A DNA stretch of 10,709 bases, taken from the NCBI GenBank assembly GCA_934373295.1, contig CAKROK010000066.1:1-10709 (forward strand), given 5' to 3'. This DNA comes from an uncultured Christensenellaceae bacterium (GTDB lineage Bacteria; Bacillota; Clostridia; Christensenellales; Christensenellaceae). Positions 1 through 6,393 of the stretch are shown here, one piece after another (position 1 is the first letter of the stretch; every line of letters starts with the position of its first letter). The position numbers were made by a program, and so were the translations under genes. Under the pieces are notes generated by a model that saw nothing but the letters and a program-made list of their open reading frames with translations, did not search any database and was not told the DNA's origin.

Positions 1-34
1 GGGTACAGCCGACTGCGGGCTGCTTGAAAAATAA
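1..34 (+). CDS. Possible C-terminal tail of an upstream gene (partial)
   Basis: In the frame beginning at position 2 the sequence reads GTADCGLLEK and then TAA at 32-34. A strong plus-strand terminator follows 13 bp later, which is what the end of a gene usually looks like. The fragment is too short to identify. The other frames are also open for 8 to 13 codons (the third frame reads VQPTAGCLKNNEK before a stop), so the frame choice is uncertain. It rests mainly on the neighbouring terminator. Confidence 0.3.
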   Translation, partial: GTADCGLLEK

Positions 35-47
35 CGAAAAATAATGT

Positions 48-87
48 ATCACGTTCGGCGCGGCTATTCGCCGAACGTGATTTTTTT
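48..87 (+). terminator. Rho-independent terminator
   Basis: A perfect 13-bp inverted repeat (ATCACGTTCGGCG at 48-60, its complement at 69-81) with an 8-nt loop is followed by a run of seven T (81-87). It should end transcription of a plus-strand gene lying left of the window. Confidence 0.85.
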
Positions 88-140
88 ATACCTAAGTCAT
101 ATGTCTTGCCCTCCGATTAAAAAGCGAGCTTGCCGGCGAG

Positions 141-282
141 GCGCGGCGCAGGTTTTTGCGCGCCGAAGGCGCGCAAAAACTAAGCCCGCCCCAACCCCGC
201 CACCACGGGGGCGGGGTTGGGGCGGGCCACTTTCAACCGTGAAACGGCGGGAGCCGTTTCACGGTTGAAAGCTGCGCCGCGC
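141..282. repeat. 142-bp multi-branched palindromic element
   Basis: An outer perfect 11-bp inverted repeat (141-151 with 272-282) encloses three perfect hairpins placed end to end. The first is 152-164/168-180 (13-bp arms, GAA loop). The second is 184-201/210-227 (18-bp arms, very G/C rich). The third is 230-248/253-271 (19-bp arms, GGGA loop). Nearly every base is paired, so the single strand would fold as a four-way junction like a tRNA cloverleaf without functional loops. No T tract follows directly, so it is not a simple terminator, and no tRNA sequence features are present. The regularity suggests a dispersed palindromic repeat (REP- or MITE-like) or a structured RNA. Its identity is not recognised. 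Confidence 0.75.
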
Positions 283-366
283 GCGGACGAAAGAGATGAA
301 TTTTTTTATATTTAGCGCACAAACACAACAGCTCAAAGTCCAAACTATTCCCACAAACCAATGCAT

Positions 367-407
367 ACGGTCTGTAAAATTATCGCGCAGCATAATTTTA
401 AGACCGT
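367..407 (+). repeat. Bulged hairpin, copy 1
   Basis: The outer stem ACGGTCT (367-373) pairs with AGACCGT (401-407). An unpaired G at 374 follows, then the inner stem TAAAATTAT (375-383) pairs with ATAATTTTA (392-400) around an 8-nt loop. No T tract follows, so it is not a standard terminator. Confidence 0.65.
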
Positions 408-516
408 CACAAGCTGCACAGAAGAAAAACAAATCACTTGATTAGCGGAGTTATGCCAATATTTCTACAATCGAGCAGGAATCACAAACATATCAGTTTA
501 CTCAAAGTAATGTATG

Positions 517-549
517 CGGTCTGTAAAATCGCTTGCGATTTTAAGACCG
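517..549 (+). repeat. Bulged hairpin, copy 2
   Basis: This has the same architecture as the hairpin at 367-407. The outer stem CGGTCT (517-522) pairs with AGACCG (544-549), G523 is the single bulge, and the inner stem TAAAATCGC (524-532) pairs with GCGATTTTA (535-543). The inner stem end differs from copy 1 (CGC/GCG instead of TAT/ATA) while pairing is kept on both sides, so the structure appears conserved. Confidence 0.65.
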
Positions 550-633
550 TCACCGTCGGGAAACAAAGTATAGTCGAAAACCAAGTTAAGTACTTATGCC
601 AACATTTCAACTTAAACAAATAAGCGGAGAATG

Positions 634-658
634 ATAAGGAGGTCGCAGACCTCCTTAT
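634..658 (+). repeat. Hairpin with a Shine-Dalgarno sequence in its stem
   Basis: A perfect 11-bp stem (634-644 with 648-658) closes a GCA triloop. The left arm contains AAGGAGG (637-642 within TAAGGAGG) and the right arm its complement CCTCCTT. An ATG at 657-659 opens a 29-codon frame ending with TGA at 744-746 (begins MGKSENHGFQ). As RNA this would hide the ribosome site in a helix. It may be chance; no homology is recognised for the short peptide. Confidence 0.5.
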
Positions 659-666
659 GGGAAAGT

Positions 667-686
667 CTGAAAACCACGGTTTTCAG
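667..686 (+). repeat. Small hairpin
   Basis: Inverted repeat CTGAAAACC (667-675) and GGTTTTCAG (678-686) separated by 2 nt. Its left side (AGTCTGAAAA) resembles the GGTCTGTAAAA of the bulged hairpins at 367 and 517, so it may be a decayed third copy, but the matching right arm is not present. Confidence 0.4.
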
Positions 687-758
687 TTAAAACATAGTTT
701 ACTTCTAAATCAATCTAATGCATTTAAAAACTTACCGCTGACCTGAACCATTCTCTTT

Positions 759-811
759 GATGGAGCTTTGCGAAGCAAAGCAACCTTTTTCTTCATTTGA
801 TAAGCTCCATC
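759..811. repeat. Nested inverted repeats
   Basis: The outer pair GATGGAGCT (759-767) and AGCTCCATC (803-811) is perfect over 9 bp. Overlapping it, GCTTTGC (765-771) and GCAAAGC (775-781) form a tight hairpin with a GAA loop. The two foldings compete for 765-767. A short T run at 786-790 follows the inner hairpin, so a weak plus-strand terminator is conceivable. Confidence 0.45.
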
Positions 812-823
812 CCAATATAAGAA

Positions 824-861
824 AGCACCGCCAAATCGATTTGCTTCAAAATGACGGTGCT
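824..861 (-). terminator. Candidate terminator of the aminotransferase operon
   Basis: On the minus strand AGCACCG (861-855) pairs with CGGTGCT (830-824), followed by TTTCTT. It lies about 25 bp beyond the aminotransferase stop codon. The loop is long and holds the palindrome AAATCGATTT, and the T tract is short, so termination may be inefficient. Confidence 0.5.
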
Positions 862-886
862 ATTTTGATTTCTGTTAAACCTTTGC

Positions 887-2080
887 CTATTTCGCGCGGT
901 ACTGCTCGTCCATCATCTTCTTGAACACTGGAAGTGAGCGGCGTATCATGTCGTTATCCACGCAGTAGGAAATGCGCACATATCCCGCGCCGCCGAAGTC
1001 CGAGCCGGGGACAATGAGTATGTCGTACTTTTTGGCGATCTCGGAAAACGCTCTGTCGTCGCCGTCCGGCGCCTTTACGAAAAGATAGAACGCGCCGTCC
1101 GGAGGGACGCACTCATATCCCGCGTCCGTCAGCCCGCCGTACAGCAGATCTCTGTTTTTGCGGTATTCCTCGATGTCGGAGGTAGCTCCCGCGCAGCGCA
1201 CGAGCATCTTTTGTAAAAGAGAGGGCGCGCAGACGAAGCCGAGCGAACGGGCCGCGCCCGCCACCGCCGCATATACGCGCTTTGAGTCGCAGACCTCGTC
1301 CGGAATGAGGACGTAGCCTATGCGCTCGCCGGGAAGTGAGAGGGATTTGCTGTAGGAATAGCAGATTATCGTGTCGGCGTACATAGCCGCGGCGTTCACA
1401 GCCCTTGCGCCGCCGTAGACTATCTCTCTATAGGGCTCGTCGCATATCAGGAAGATGTGCCTGCCCAGCTCTGCGGACTTTTCCCTTAAAAGACGCGCGA
1501 GCGCCGCGATGTTCTGTTCGGTGTATACCGCGCCCGTGGGGTTGTTGGGCGAGTTTATTATGACGCCCTTTGTGTTTTCGCCTATCGTCTGTGAGAGCGC
1601 GTCTATGTCTATCTGAAAGCTGCCCTTTTGCGCGGGGACGGATCTAAACACCGCGCCGCTGCCCTCCACGAACACCTTGTATTCGGGAAAATAGGGCGCT
1701 ATCGCGATAAACTCGTCCGTTTCACTCTCGCACAGCGCGTTAAAGGTGATGGTGAGGGACGCCGCCGCGCCGCAGGTCATGAAGAGGTTATCCGCGCTGT
1801 AATGCGTGTTAAAGCGGGCGTTGAGGTCGTCTGCAATTGCCTTTCTCGTCTCGATGTCGCCCTGAGCGGAGGTGTAGCCGTGGATGTTTGCTGCATCTGA
1901 GTTCAATATGTCCACGAGCGTCTCGCGCACGCAGTCCGGCGCGGGGACGGAGGGGTTGCCTATGCTGAAGTCGTATATGTTCTCACTGCCCACCTCGGCG
2001 GCGCGCACCTTGCCGTATTCAAAAAGCTCTCTTATGGTGGATTTTTTGCTTCCCAGCTCATACATCCTCTGTGATATCAT
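887..2080 (-). CDS. Pyridoxal-phosphate-dependent aminotransferase, class I (AspC-like fold)
   Basis: The 397-residue length is normal for fold-type I aminotransferases, cytosolic enzymes that move an amino group between an amino acid and a 2-oxoacid. The visible motifs run in family order: GNPS (41-44), phosphate-loop GAAASL (104-109), SPNNPTG (177-183), CDEPY with the pyridine-binding Asp214 and Tyr217, SYSKS with the Schiff-base Lys245, GERIGY with Arg253, and a C-terminal YVRISY whose Arg369 should bind the substrate carboxylate. The start is ATG with AAAGGAG 7 nt upstream, inside the 3' end of the preceding ComF-like gene (23-bp overlap), which suggests translational coupling. Substrate specificity cannot be read from sequence; aspartate or another common amino acid donor is likely. 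No defects are seen. Confidence 0.93.
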   Translation of the reverse strand: MISQRMYELGSKKSTIRELFEYGKVRAAEVGSENIYDFSIGNPSVPAPDCVRETLVDILNSDAANIHGYTSAQGDIETRKAIADDLNARFNTHYSADNLFMTCGAAASLTITFNALCESETDEFIAIAPYFPEYKVFVEGSGAVFRSVPAQKGSFQIDIDALSQTIGENTKGVIINSPNNPTGAVYTEQNIAALARLLREKSAELGRHIFLICDEPYREIVYGGARAVNAAAMYADTIICYSYSKSLSLPGERIGYVLIPDEVCDSKRVYAAVAGAARSLGFVCAPSLLQKMLVRCAGATSDIEEYRKNRDLLYGGLTDAGYECVPPDGAFYLFVKAPDGDDRAFSEIAKKYDILIVPGSDFGGAGYVRISYCVDNDMIRRSLPVFKKMMDEQYRAK

Positions 2081-2723
2081 GGTCGTTCTCCTTTAGTATA
2101 AAATCAAGAATATTGTCGTGTGTCTTTGCAAATGTCAGCGGGATGGGGACGGCGCCCGCGGAGGATAGTAGTCCGCAGCATTCGCGCATTGTCGCGCCCG
2201 TGGTGAGTACGTCGTCTATCACGAGCACGCGCTTTCCCGAAATATCGAGCGAGGATAACAGGCTATACTTGCCCGCGGCGTTTTTGAGCCGTTCCTCCTT
2301 TGTTAAGGTCGACTGCGCGACGGTGTTCACGTCCTTGTTTATAAGCCGCGCATATTTTATGCCGATAAGATTTGAAAGCTCTTTTGCGATAAGCTCGGAT
2401 TGGTCGTAGCCGCGCTGGCGCCGGCGCGTCTTATGCACGGGAATGTTGGTTATTATATCAGCATCTGCGTTTTTCGCCTTATCCGACATGAGCGCCGAAA
2501 TAGTCTTATATAGATATCTGCGGCCGTCGAACTTGTAGCTGTGGATGATGTCGCGCACGATGTCGTCATAGATGTATGCGCTGATATCGTAAGGCAGCAC
2601 CAGCGCTTTGAGCCTGCTTTGGCAGTATTCGCATATGCCGAACGCGCCCTCCTTTGAACATATAGGGCAGCGGCCCGCGTCGGGAAAGAGCAGGCGGTCG
2701 ATAACGCCTCCGATTGACCTCAA
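2058..2723 (-). CDS. comF: ComF family protein (phosphoribosyltransferase-like)
   Basis: This 221-residue protein has the ComF layout. An N-terminal zinc-ribbon holds Cys19-x2-Cys22 and Cys31-x2-Cys34. A YKFDGRR segment lies near 63-69, then RRQRGYDQS at about 101-109, then the PRPP-binding motif VLVIDDVLTTGAT (166-178) of type I phosphoribosyltransferases. In the competence system ComF helps DNA uptake, and its GntX relatives have other roles; the biochemical reaction is not settled for the family. The start is TTG (2721-2723) with GGGAGG 8 nt upstream. No ATG occurs before residue 79, so TTG is needed to keep the zinc finger. It is the first gene of the operon with the aminotransferase; no other competence genes are visible. 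Confidence 0.9.
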   Translation of the reverse strand: MRSIGGVIDRLLFPDAGRCPICSKEGAFGICEYCQSRLKALVLPYDISAYIYDDIVRDIIHSYKFDGRRYLYKTISALMSDKAKNADADIITNIPVHKTRRRQRGYDQSELIAKELSNLIGIKYARLINKDVNTVAQSTLTKEERLKNAAGKYSLLSSLDISGKRVLVIDDVLTTGATMRECCGLLSSAGAVPIPLTFAKTHDNILDFILKENDHDITEDV

Positions 2724-2758
2724 TTTAATCGCCTCCCAAAAGCCCTTGCTTTATCCAT

Positions 2759-2787
2759 ATTATATTACCGTTTTACACTAATTTCAA
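2759..2787 (-). promoter_or_regulatory. Sigma-70 promoter of the comF-aminotransferase operon
   Basis: On the minus strand TTGAAA (2787-2782), exactly 17 bp and TATAAT (2764-2759) precede comF by about 35 bp. The -35 box begins one base beyond the T run of the preceding terminator, so the junction between the two transcription units is very compact. Confidence 0.85.
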
Positions 2788-2788
2788 T

Positions 2789-2821
2789 AAAAAAACGGCT
2801 CGGTCAAAAATAACCGAACCG
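2789..2821 (-). terminator. Terminator of the malic enzyme gene
   Basis: On the minus strand CGGTTCGGTT (2821-2812) pairs with GACCGAGCCG (2805-2796), giving 10 bp with two G-U pairs and a 6-nt loop, followed by seven T (2795-2789). It lies about 70 bp beyond the malic enzyme stop. Confidence 0.88.
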
Positions 2822-2870
2822 CCAAAACAAAATAAGTGAAGGGAACAAAGAATGAGAAACTTACAATATT

Positions 2871-2902
2871 ATATGCGCAATTATATGCGCGATCATATGC
2901 GC
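2871..2902. repeat. Three 12-bp direct repeats with core ATATGCGC
   Basis: ATATGCGC occurs at 2871-2878, 2883-2890 and 2895-2902, spaced exactly 12 bp. The series straddles the malic enzyme stop codon (2893-2895), so the last codons and the first bases after the stop are near copies of each other. A small tandem duplication at the gene end is the simplest explanation. Confidence 0.6.
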
Positions 2903-4068
2903 GCCACGCCCGTGTCTCTCGCCGCCTGGGCGACTGCCGACGCGACAGCGTCCTTTACGCGCTCGTCGAACGGGCGGGGGATGATGAATTCCGCGCTTCT
3001 CTCCTCATCGGAGACGAGGGAGGCTATTGCGTGCGCCGCCGCCACGTTCATCTCGTCGTTTATATCGCGCGCGCGCACATCGAACGCACCTCTGAATATG
3101 CCGGGGAACGCGAGCACGTTGTTGACCTGATTGGGGAAGTCGCTCCTGCCCGTCGCGACGACCGCCGCGCCCGCCGCCTTTGCCTCATCGGGGAAGATCT
3201 CAGGTGTAGGGTTCGCGCAGGCGAAAACTATTGCGTCCTTGGCCATGCTGGATACCATCTCGGGCGTGATGCTGCCCGGTGCGGAGACGCCCACGACGAC
3301 ATCCGCGCCCGCTATGGCTTCGGCCAAGCCGCCCTTTATGCCGCGCGGGTTGGTGGTCTCGGCCATCTCCTGCTTTATCCAGTTCATGCCCTTTTGTCTG
3401 CCGTTATATATCGCGCCCGTTCTGTCGCATAAGATGAGGTCGGATACGCCCGCGCTCATGAGCAGCTTGCCTATGGCTATCGCCGCCGCGCCCGCGCCGT
3501 TTATGACCACCTTTATGTCGTGAATGTCCTTTTTGACGACCTTCAGGGCGTTAATGAGCGCCGCGAGGGTGACGACAGCCGTGCCGTGCTGATCGTCGTG
3601 GAATATGGGTATATCGCACTTTTCCTTGAGTTTTCTTTCTATCTCAAAGCATCTGGGCGCGGAGATGTCCTCTAAATTCACGCCCGCGAACGAGCCGGAG
3701 ATGAGGTAGACCGTGTTCACGATGTCGTCCACGTCCTTTGATTTGACGCACATGGGGAACGCGTCCACGTCGCCGAATGCCTTAAACAGCACGCTTTTGC
3801 CCTCCATAACGGGCATACTCGCCTCCGGGCCGATGTCCCCCAGGCCGAGGACGGCGGTCCCGTCGCTTATCACGAGGCAGAGGTTGTGCCTGCGCGTGAG
3901 GTCATAGCTGCGGTCGACATCCTTGCTGATCTCAAGGCAGGGCTCGGCCACGCCGGGGGTATATGCTAAAGAGAGGTCCTCCCGTCCATGCAGGGGAACG
4001 CGTGCGACTACTTCAATTTTTCCTTTAAGAACTTCGTGGAGTTTCTTTGATTCCATCTGATAATCCAT
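2893..4068 (-). CDS. Malic enzyme (decarboxylating malate dehydrogenase)
   Basis: The protein has 391 residues, the usual size of the short bacterial malic enzyme without a phosphotransacetylase domain. It converts malate to pyruvate and CO2 with reduction of NAD(P). Family motifs are in order: LAYTPGVA with catalytic Tyr36, EGKSVLFK with catalytic Lys91, NLEDISAPRCFEIE with metal ligands near Glu133-Asp134, FHDDQHGT (157-163), the Rossmann loop GAGAAA (191-196), NPTPE (286-290) and PNQVNNVLAFPG (312-323). Asp215 at the end of the second Rossmann strand (LILCDRTG) suggests NAD preference. The frame is open 15 codons further upstream, but ATG at 4068 has AAGGAG 7 nt before it and matches the family N-terminus (MDYQMESKKLHE). 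It is divergent from a LysR-type regulator that may control it. Confidence 0.93.
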   Translation of the reverse strand: MDYQMESKKLHEVLKGKIEVVARVPLHGREDLSLAYTPGVAEPCLEISKDVDRSYDLTRRHNLCLVISDGTAVLGLGDIGPEASMPVMEGKSVLFKAFGDVDAFPMCVKSKDVDDIVNTVYLISGSFAGVNLEDISAPRCFEIERKLKEKCDIPIFHDDQHGTAVVTLAALINALKVVKKDIHDIKVVINGAGAAAIAIGKLLMSAGVSDLILCDRTGAIYNGRQKGMNWIKQEMAETTNPRGIKGGLAEAIAGADVVVGVSAPGSITPEMVSSMAKDAIVFACANPTPEIFPDEAKAAGAAVVATGRSDFPNQVNNVLAFPGIFRGAFDVRARDINDEMNVAAAHAIASLVSDEERSAEFIIPRPFDERVKDAVASAVAQAARDTGVARI

Positions 4069-4096
4069 GGTATTTCTCCTTAGTTGATTTAGTCTA

Positions 4097-4148
4097 TTGC
4101 TTTTAACTATCAATTATGATAGAATTTAACTATCGATGTGAGTATAGT
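4097..4148. promoter_or_regulatory. Divergent malic enzyme / LysR control region
   Basis: On the plus strand TTGCTT (4097-4102), 17 bp and TAGAAT (4120-4125) form a good promoter for the regulator. The inverted repeat CTATC-N6-GATAG (4107-4122) lies inside its spacer and -10 box. TTTAACTATC occurs twice, 23 bp apart (4102 and 4125), and the second copy begins another dyad, ACTAT-N10-ATAGT (4129-4148). LysR proteins commonly bind such dyads in shared divergent promoters, so autorepression and control of malic enzyme are plausible. The malic enzyme promoter is less clear: CATAAT (minus, 4118-4113) lacks a good -35, as expected for an activated promoter. Confidence 0.6.
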
Positions 4149-4184
4149 CATGCTCGATGAAAAAGATAAAAAGGGGTACATCAA

Positions 4185-5060
4185 GTGACGATAACACAGC
4201 TTATATATTTCAGAGAGGTCTGCGACCACCAGGGCGTGACCGCCGCGGCGAACGCGATACACGTTTCACAGCCCACCATATCCAACGCCATAAAGGAGTT
4301 GGAGGAGGAATTCAACGTAAACCTCTTTACTCGCTATAATAAGAAGATGATACTGACCGAGGAGGGCAAGTATTTCTATTCCCATATAGGCAGCATCATC
4401 GACCAGACGCTCGAGCTTGAGGACAAGATGCGCAACTTCGGCGACCTCAACAAGCGGCTTAAAATAGGCGTGCCGCCCATGATAGGGACATTTCTCTTTC
4501 CTGATATGTTTTCAAGGTTTCATAAGCTCTGCGAGGACGTCGAGTTCGAGATCGTCGAGCACGGCTCCGTCAAGACGCTCGAGCTTTTGGAGCAAAATCT
4601 GTTGGATCTTGCCATAGTTATATATGATAACAGCCGTCAGAAGCACTTTTTCTCGCTTCCTCTGCTTTTGACTCAGTTGGTTTGCTGCGTCTCGCGGTCG
4701 CATCCTCTCGCGGGGAGAAAGAGCGTGAACATCGCCGAGCTTGCGGACGAGCCCATGATACTCATGAAGAGCGGCTCTTATCAAAACCAGCTTTTGATGA
4801 AGAACTTCAGGGAGCTGGGGATATCCCCCAAGGTGCTCATGAGGACGGAGCAGCTCTATACTATTCAGCAGTACATCACCCATCAGTATGCGATAGGCTT
4901 TGTCTTAAAGGAGGCTGCGGAGCTTTCCGACGACATGGTGGGCATTCCGCTCGACCCGCCCATTCCCATCTCCGTCAATCTCATTTGGGACTCTAATAAG
5001 TATCTGCACAACAGCGCGGTTCAATTCATTCAATTTGCAAGGAGCTATAAACCGCAGTGA
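4185..5060 (+). CDS. LysR family transcriptional regulator
   Basis: This 291-residue protein has the normal LysR length. Residues 1-60 form the winged helix-turn-helix: MTITQLIYFREVCDHQG, then GVTAAANAIHVSQPTISNAI (17-36) as the recognition region, then the wing at ELEEEFNVNLFTRYNKK. A linker helix spans about 60-90, and residues 91-290 are the periplasmic-binding-protein-like effector domain, starting RLKIGVPPMIG. The start is GTG with AAGGGG 8 nt upstream. It is transcribed away from the malic enzyme gene, and the dyads between them suggest that it controls that gene and itself. Malate or a related organic acid as effector is a guess from context, by analogy with MleR-type regulators. No terminator is obvious after the stop. 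Confidence 0.92.
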   Translation: MTITQLIYFREVCDHQGVTAAANAIHVSQPTISNAIKELEEEFNVNLFTRYNKKMILTEEGKYFYSHIGSIIDQTLELEDKMRNFGDLNKRLKIGVPPMIGTFLFPDMFSRFHKLCEDVEFEIVEHGSVKTLELLEQNLLDLAIVIYDNSRQKHFFSLPLLLTQLVCCVSRSHPLAGRKSVNIAELADEPMILMKSGSYQNQLLMKNFRELGISPKVLMRTEQLYTIQQYITHQYAIGFVLKEAAELSDDMVGIPLDPPIPISVNLIWDSNKYLHNSAVQFIQFARSYKPQ

Positions 5061-5384
5061 GAATATAACGGGCGGAGACAGCGCTGCATAGGGATGTATT
5101 TAATAACTTTGTATATTCAGAAGGTTTGCATATTTTCAGCAGTTTGCAGTTTGCCGTCGCCGCCCCGAACGAAATATTCTCTTTTGTTCAACTCAAGTGT
5201 ACCATCGTGTAAAGTGATTGTAAAATACTATTATTTTATTGTTCGATAGCTTTTCTCTATACTATTAAGTTTTATCATATAATGAGCGTACAAATATGAA
5301 TATATAATCGCCGCAATATGCGGTATTTAACGTTAATATGGTATAAAAATACCTGTCTTTTGGATGATTTTTATAATTTGTATA
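5061..5384. other. AT-rich intergenic gap between LysR and degV-family genes
   Basis: No gene is seen here. GTTTGC occurs three times (5124, 5142 and 5149). There is a small hairpin CCGCA-ATA-TGCGG (5311-5323) and a wider inverted repeat GGTATTT/AAATACC (5322-5328, 5347-5353). A TATAAT at 5278-5283 lacks a convincing -35. No clear terminator for the LysR gene and no recognised riboswitch was found. Confidence 0.5.
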
Positions 5385-5413
5385 TGGAATAAAGGCGCTC
5401 TCTTTGCTATAAT
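5385..5413 (+). promoter_or_regulatory. Extended -10 promoter of the degV-family gene
   Basis: TGC-TATAAT (TATAAT at 5408-5413) is a perfect extended -10. TGGAAT lies 17 bp upstream (5385-5390) as a weak -35. The expected transcript start leaves a leader of about 45 nt with AGGAG at 5449-5453. Confidence 0.75.
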
Positions 5414-5464
5414 ATCAACATTGGAATTCATTTACTTTATTCATTATCAGGAGATGCAATTATT

Positions 5465-6313
5465 ATGATAAAGGTTATTTCTGACAGTACCTGTGACCTT
5501 TCGCAGGAGCTTCTCGAGAGGTATGACATAACCATACTTCCCCTGCATATCGTCTTAGGCGACGACGAATACGAGGACGGCTTCGGCATAACACCCGATG
5601 AGATCTTCGCGTGGTCGGATGCACACAAAACCACGCCCAAGACATCCGCACCGTCCGTTGAGCACGCGGTCGAGCTTTTTAAGCCAATATTAGACGCAGG
5701 GGATGAGATCGTCTGCTTTTCCATTTCGGAGGATATGTCCACCTCCGCGACGGTCATGCGCATGGCGGCGCAGGAGCTGGATGCGGCGGACCGCGTTACG
5801 GTGATAAACTCACAGAACCTCTCGACGGGCATAGGTCTGCTTGTGGTGGAGGCGGCCATCATGGCGAAGGAGGGGCGCACGCGCGAGGAGATTTCCGCGC
5901 GCATAGATGAGCTCATCCCCAACGTCCGCGCGAGCTTCGTGGTGGACACGCTCGTTTACCTCTACAGAGGCGGAAGATGCAGCGGTCTGGAGGCGCTCGC
6001 GGGCAGCCTGCTCTCCCTCCATCCGCGCATAGGCGTCGCGGGCGGAAAGATGAGCCCGGGTAAAAAATACCGCGGAAAGATAAACAATGTGATAATGTCT
6101 TATGTAAAGGACATGGAGGAGGATATCCTAAAGGCATATGACGACAGGGTATTCATCACCCACTCGGGCTGTGATAGAAAGGCTGTCGAGGCCGTGAGGG
6201 AGTATCTTTCCGGCTTAAACTACTTTAAAGAGATACACGAGACGCGCGCGGGCGGCGTGATATCTTCTCACTGCGGACCGGGTACTTTGGGGGTTCTATT
6301 CATATTGAAATAA
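5465..6313 (+). CDS. DegV family protein (fatty-acid-binding, FakB-like)
   Basis: The 282 residues cover both DegV domains. The N-terminal signature IKVISDSTCDL (Asp7-Ser8-Thr9), KTSAPS (59-64), SISEDMSTSA (86-95), LYRGGRCSG (166-174) and the C-terminal GGVISSHCGPGTLGV (263-277) are all typical. Members studied in Bacillota bind a fatty acid and present it to the kinase FakA for phosphorylation before phospholipid synthesis; the Ser/Thr and His residues in these motifs hold the carboxylate. Several paralogues per genome are common, so the exact ligand is unknown. No FakA gene is in the window. The start is ATG with AGGAG 11 nt upstream, slightly long. It appears to be a single-gene unit between its own promoter and terminator. 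Confidence 0.9.
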   Translation: MIKVISDSTCDLSQELLERYDITILPLHIVLGDDEYEDGFGITPDEIFAWSDAHKTTPKTSAPSVEHAVELFKPILDAGDEIVCFSISEDMSTSATVMRMAAQELDAADRVTVINSQNLSTGIGLLVVEAAIMAKEGRTREEISARIDELIPNVRASFVVDTLVYLYRGGRCSGLEALAGSLLSLHPRIGVAGGKMSPGKKYRGKINNVIMSYVKDMEEDILKAYDDRVFITHSGCDRKAVEAVREYLSGLNYFKEIHETRAGGVISSHCGPGTLGVLFILK

Positions 6314-6325
6314 GGGATATTATTT

Positions 6326-6353
6326 GACTGTCGAGAGATCGGCAGTCTTTTTT
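6326..6353 (+). terminator. Terminator of the degV-family gene
   Basis: GACTGTC (6326-6332) pairs with GGCAGTC (6341-6347), including one G-U pair, followed by six T (6348-6353). It sits back to back with the minus-strand terminator at 6358-6393, only four bases away. Confidence 0.85.
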
Positions 6354-6357
6354 ATAT

Positions 6358-6393
6358 AAAAAAGCCGCAACCAGCGAAAACGCTCCTTGCGGC
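6358..6393 (-). terminator. Terminator of small RNA copy 1
   Basis: GCCGCAA (6393-6387) pairs with TTGCGGC (6370-6364), with a symmetric 2-nt internal loop, inner AGCG/CGCT pairs and a TTTT loop, followed by six T. Confidence 0.8.

Larger units (their letters stand above)
318..640 (+). repeat. Two diverged direct-repeat units of about 150 bp
   Basis: Three landmarks occur in the same order twice. CACAAACA is at 318 and 483. The bulged hairpin ATGYATRCGGTCTG...AAGACCGTCAC is at 361-410 and 510-553. TTATGCCAAYATTTC is at 451 and 594. The spacing between copies drifts (165, 149 and 143 bp), so these are old, diverged copies with small indels. AGCGGAG also recurs (444 and 623). No protein gene is evident; the 61-codon open frame at 438-623 crosses the repeat without an SD and looks accidental. 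Confidence 0.6.

Noticed and set aside
44..268. A 74-codon plus-strand open frame
   Set aside because: It starts inside the terminator hairpin and runs through the multi-branched palindrome; its Arg/Pro-rich translation follows from the repeats, and there is no SD.
141..282. tRNA gene, because of the cloverleaf-like fold
   Set aside because: Stem lengths, the absence of T-loop and anticodon-loop sequences, and almost no unpaired bases rule it out.
438..623. A 61-codon plus-strand open frame
   Set aside because: It crosses the second direct-repeat unit and bulged hairpin, lacks an SD and resembles no family; the first repeat unit has no matching frame.
5061..5464. Riboswitch upstream of the degV-family gene
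   Set aside because: The mapped promoter leaves only about a 45-nt leader, and no known aptamer pattern or terminator was found in the AT-rich gap.
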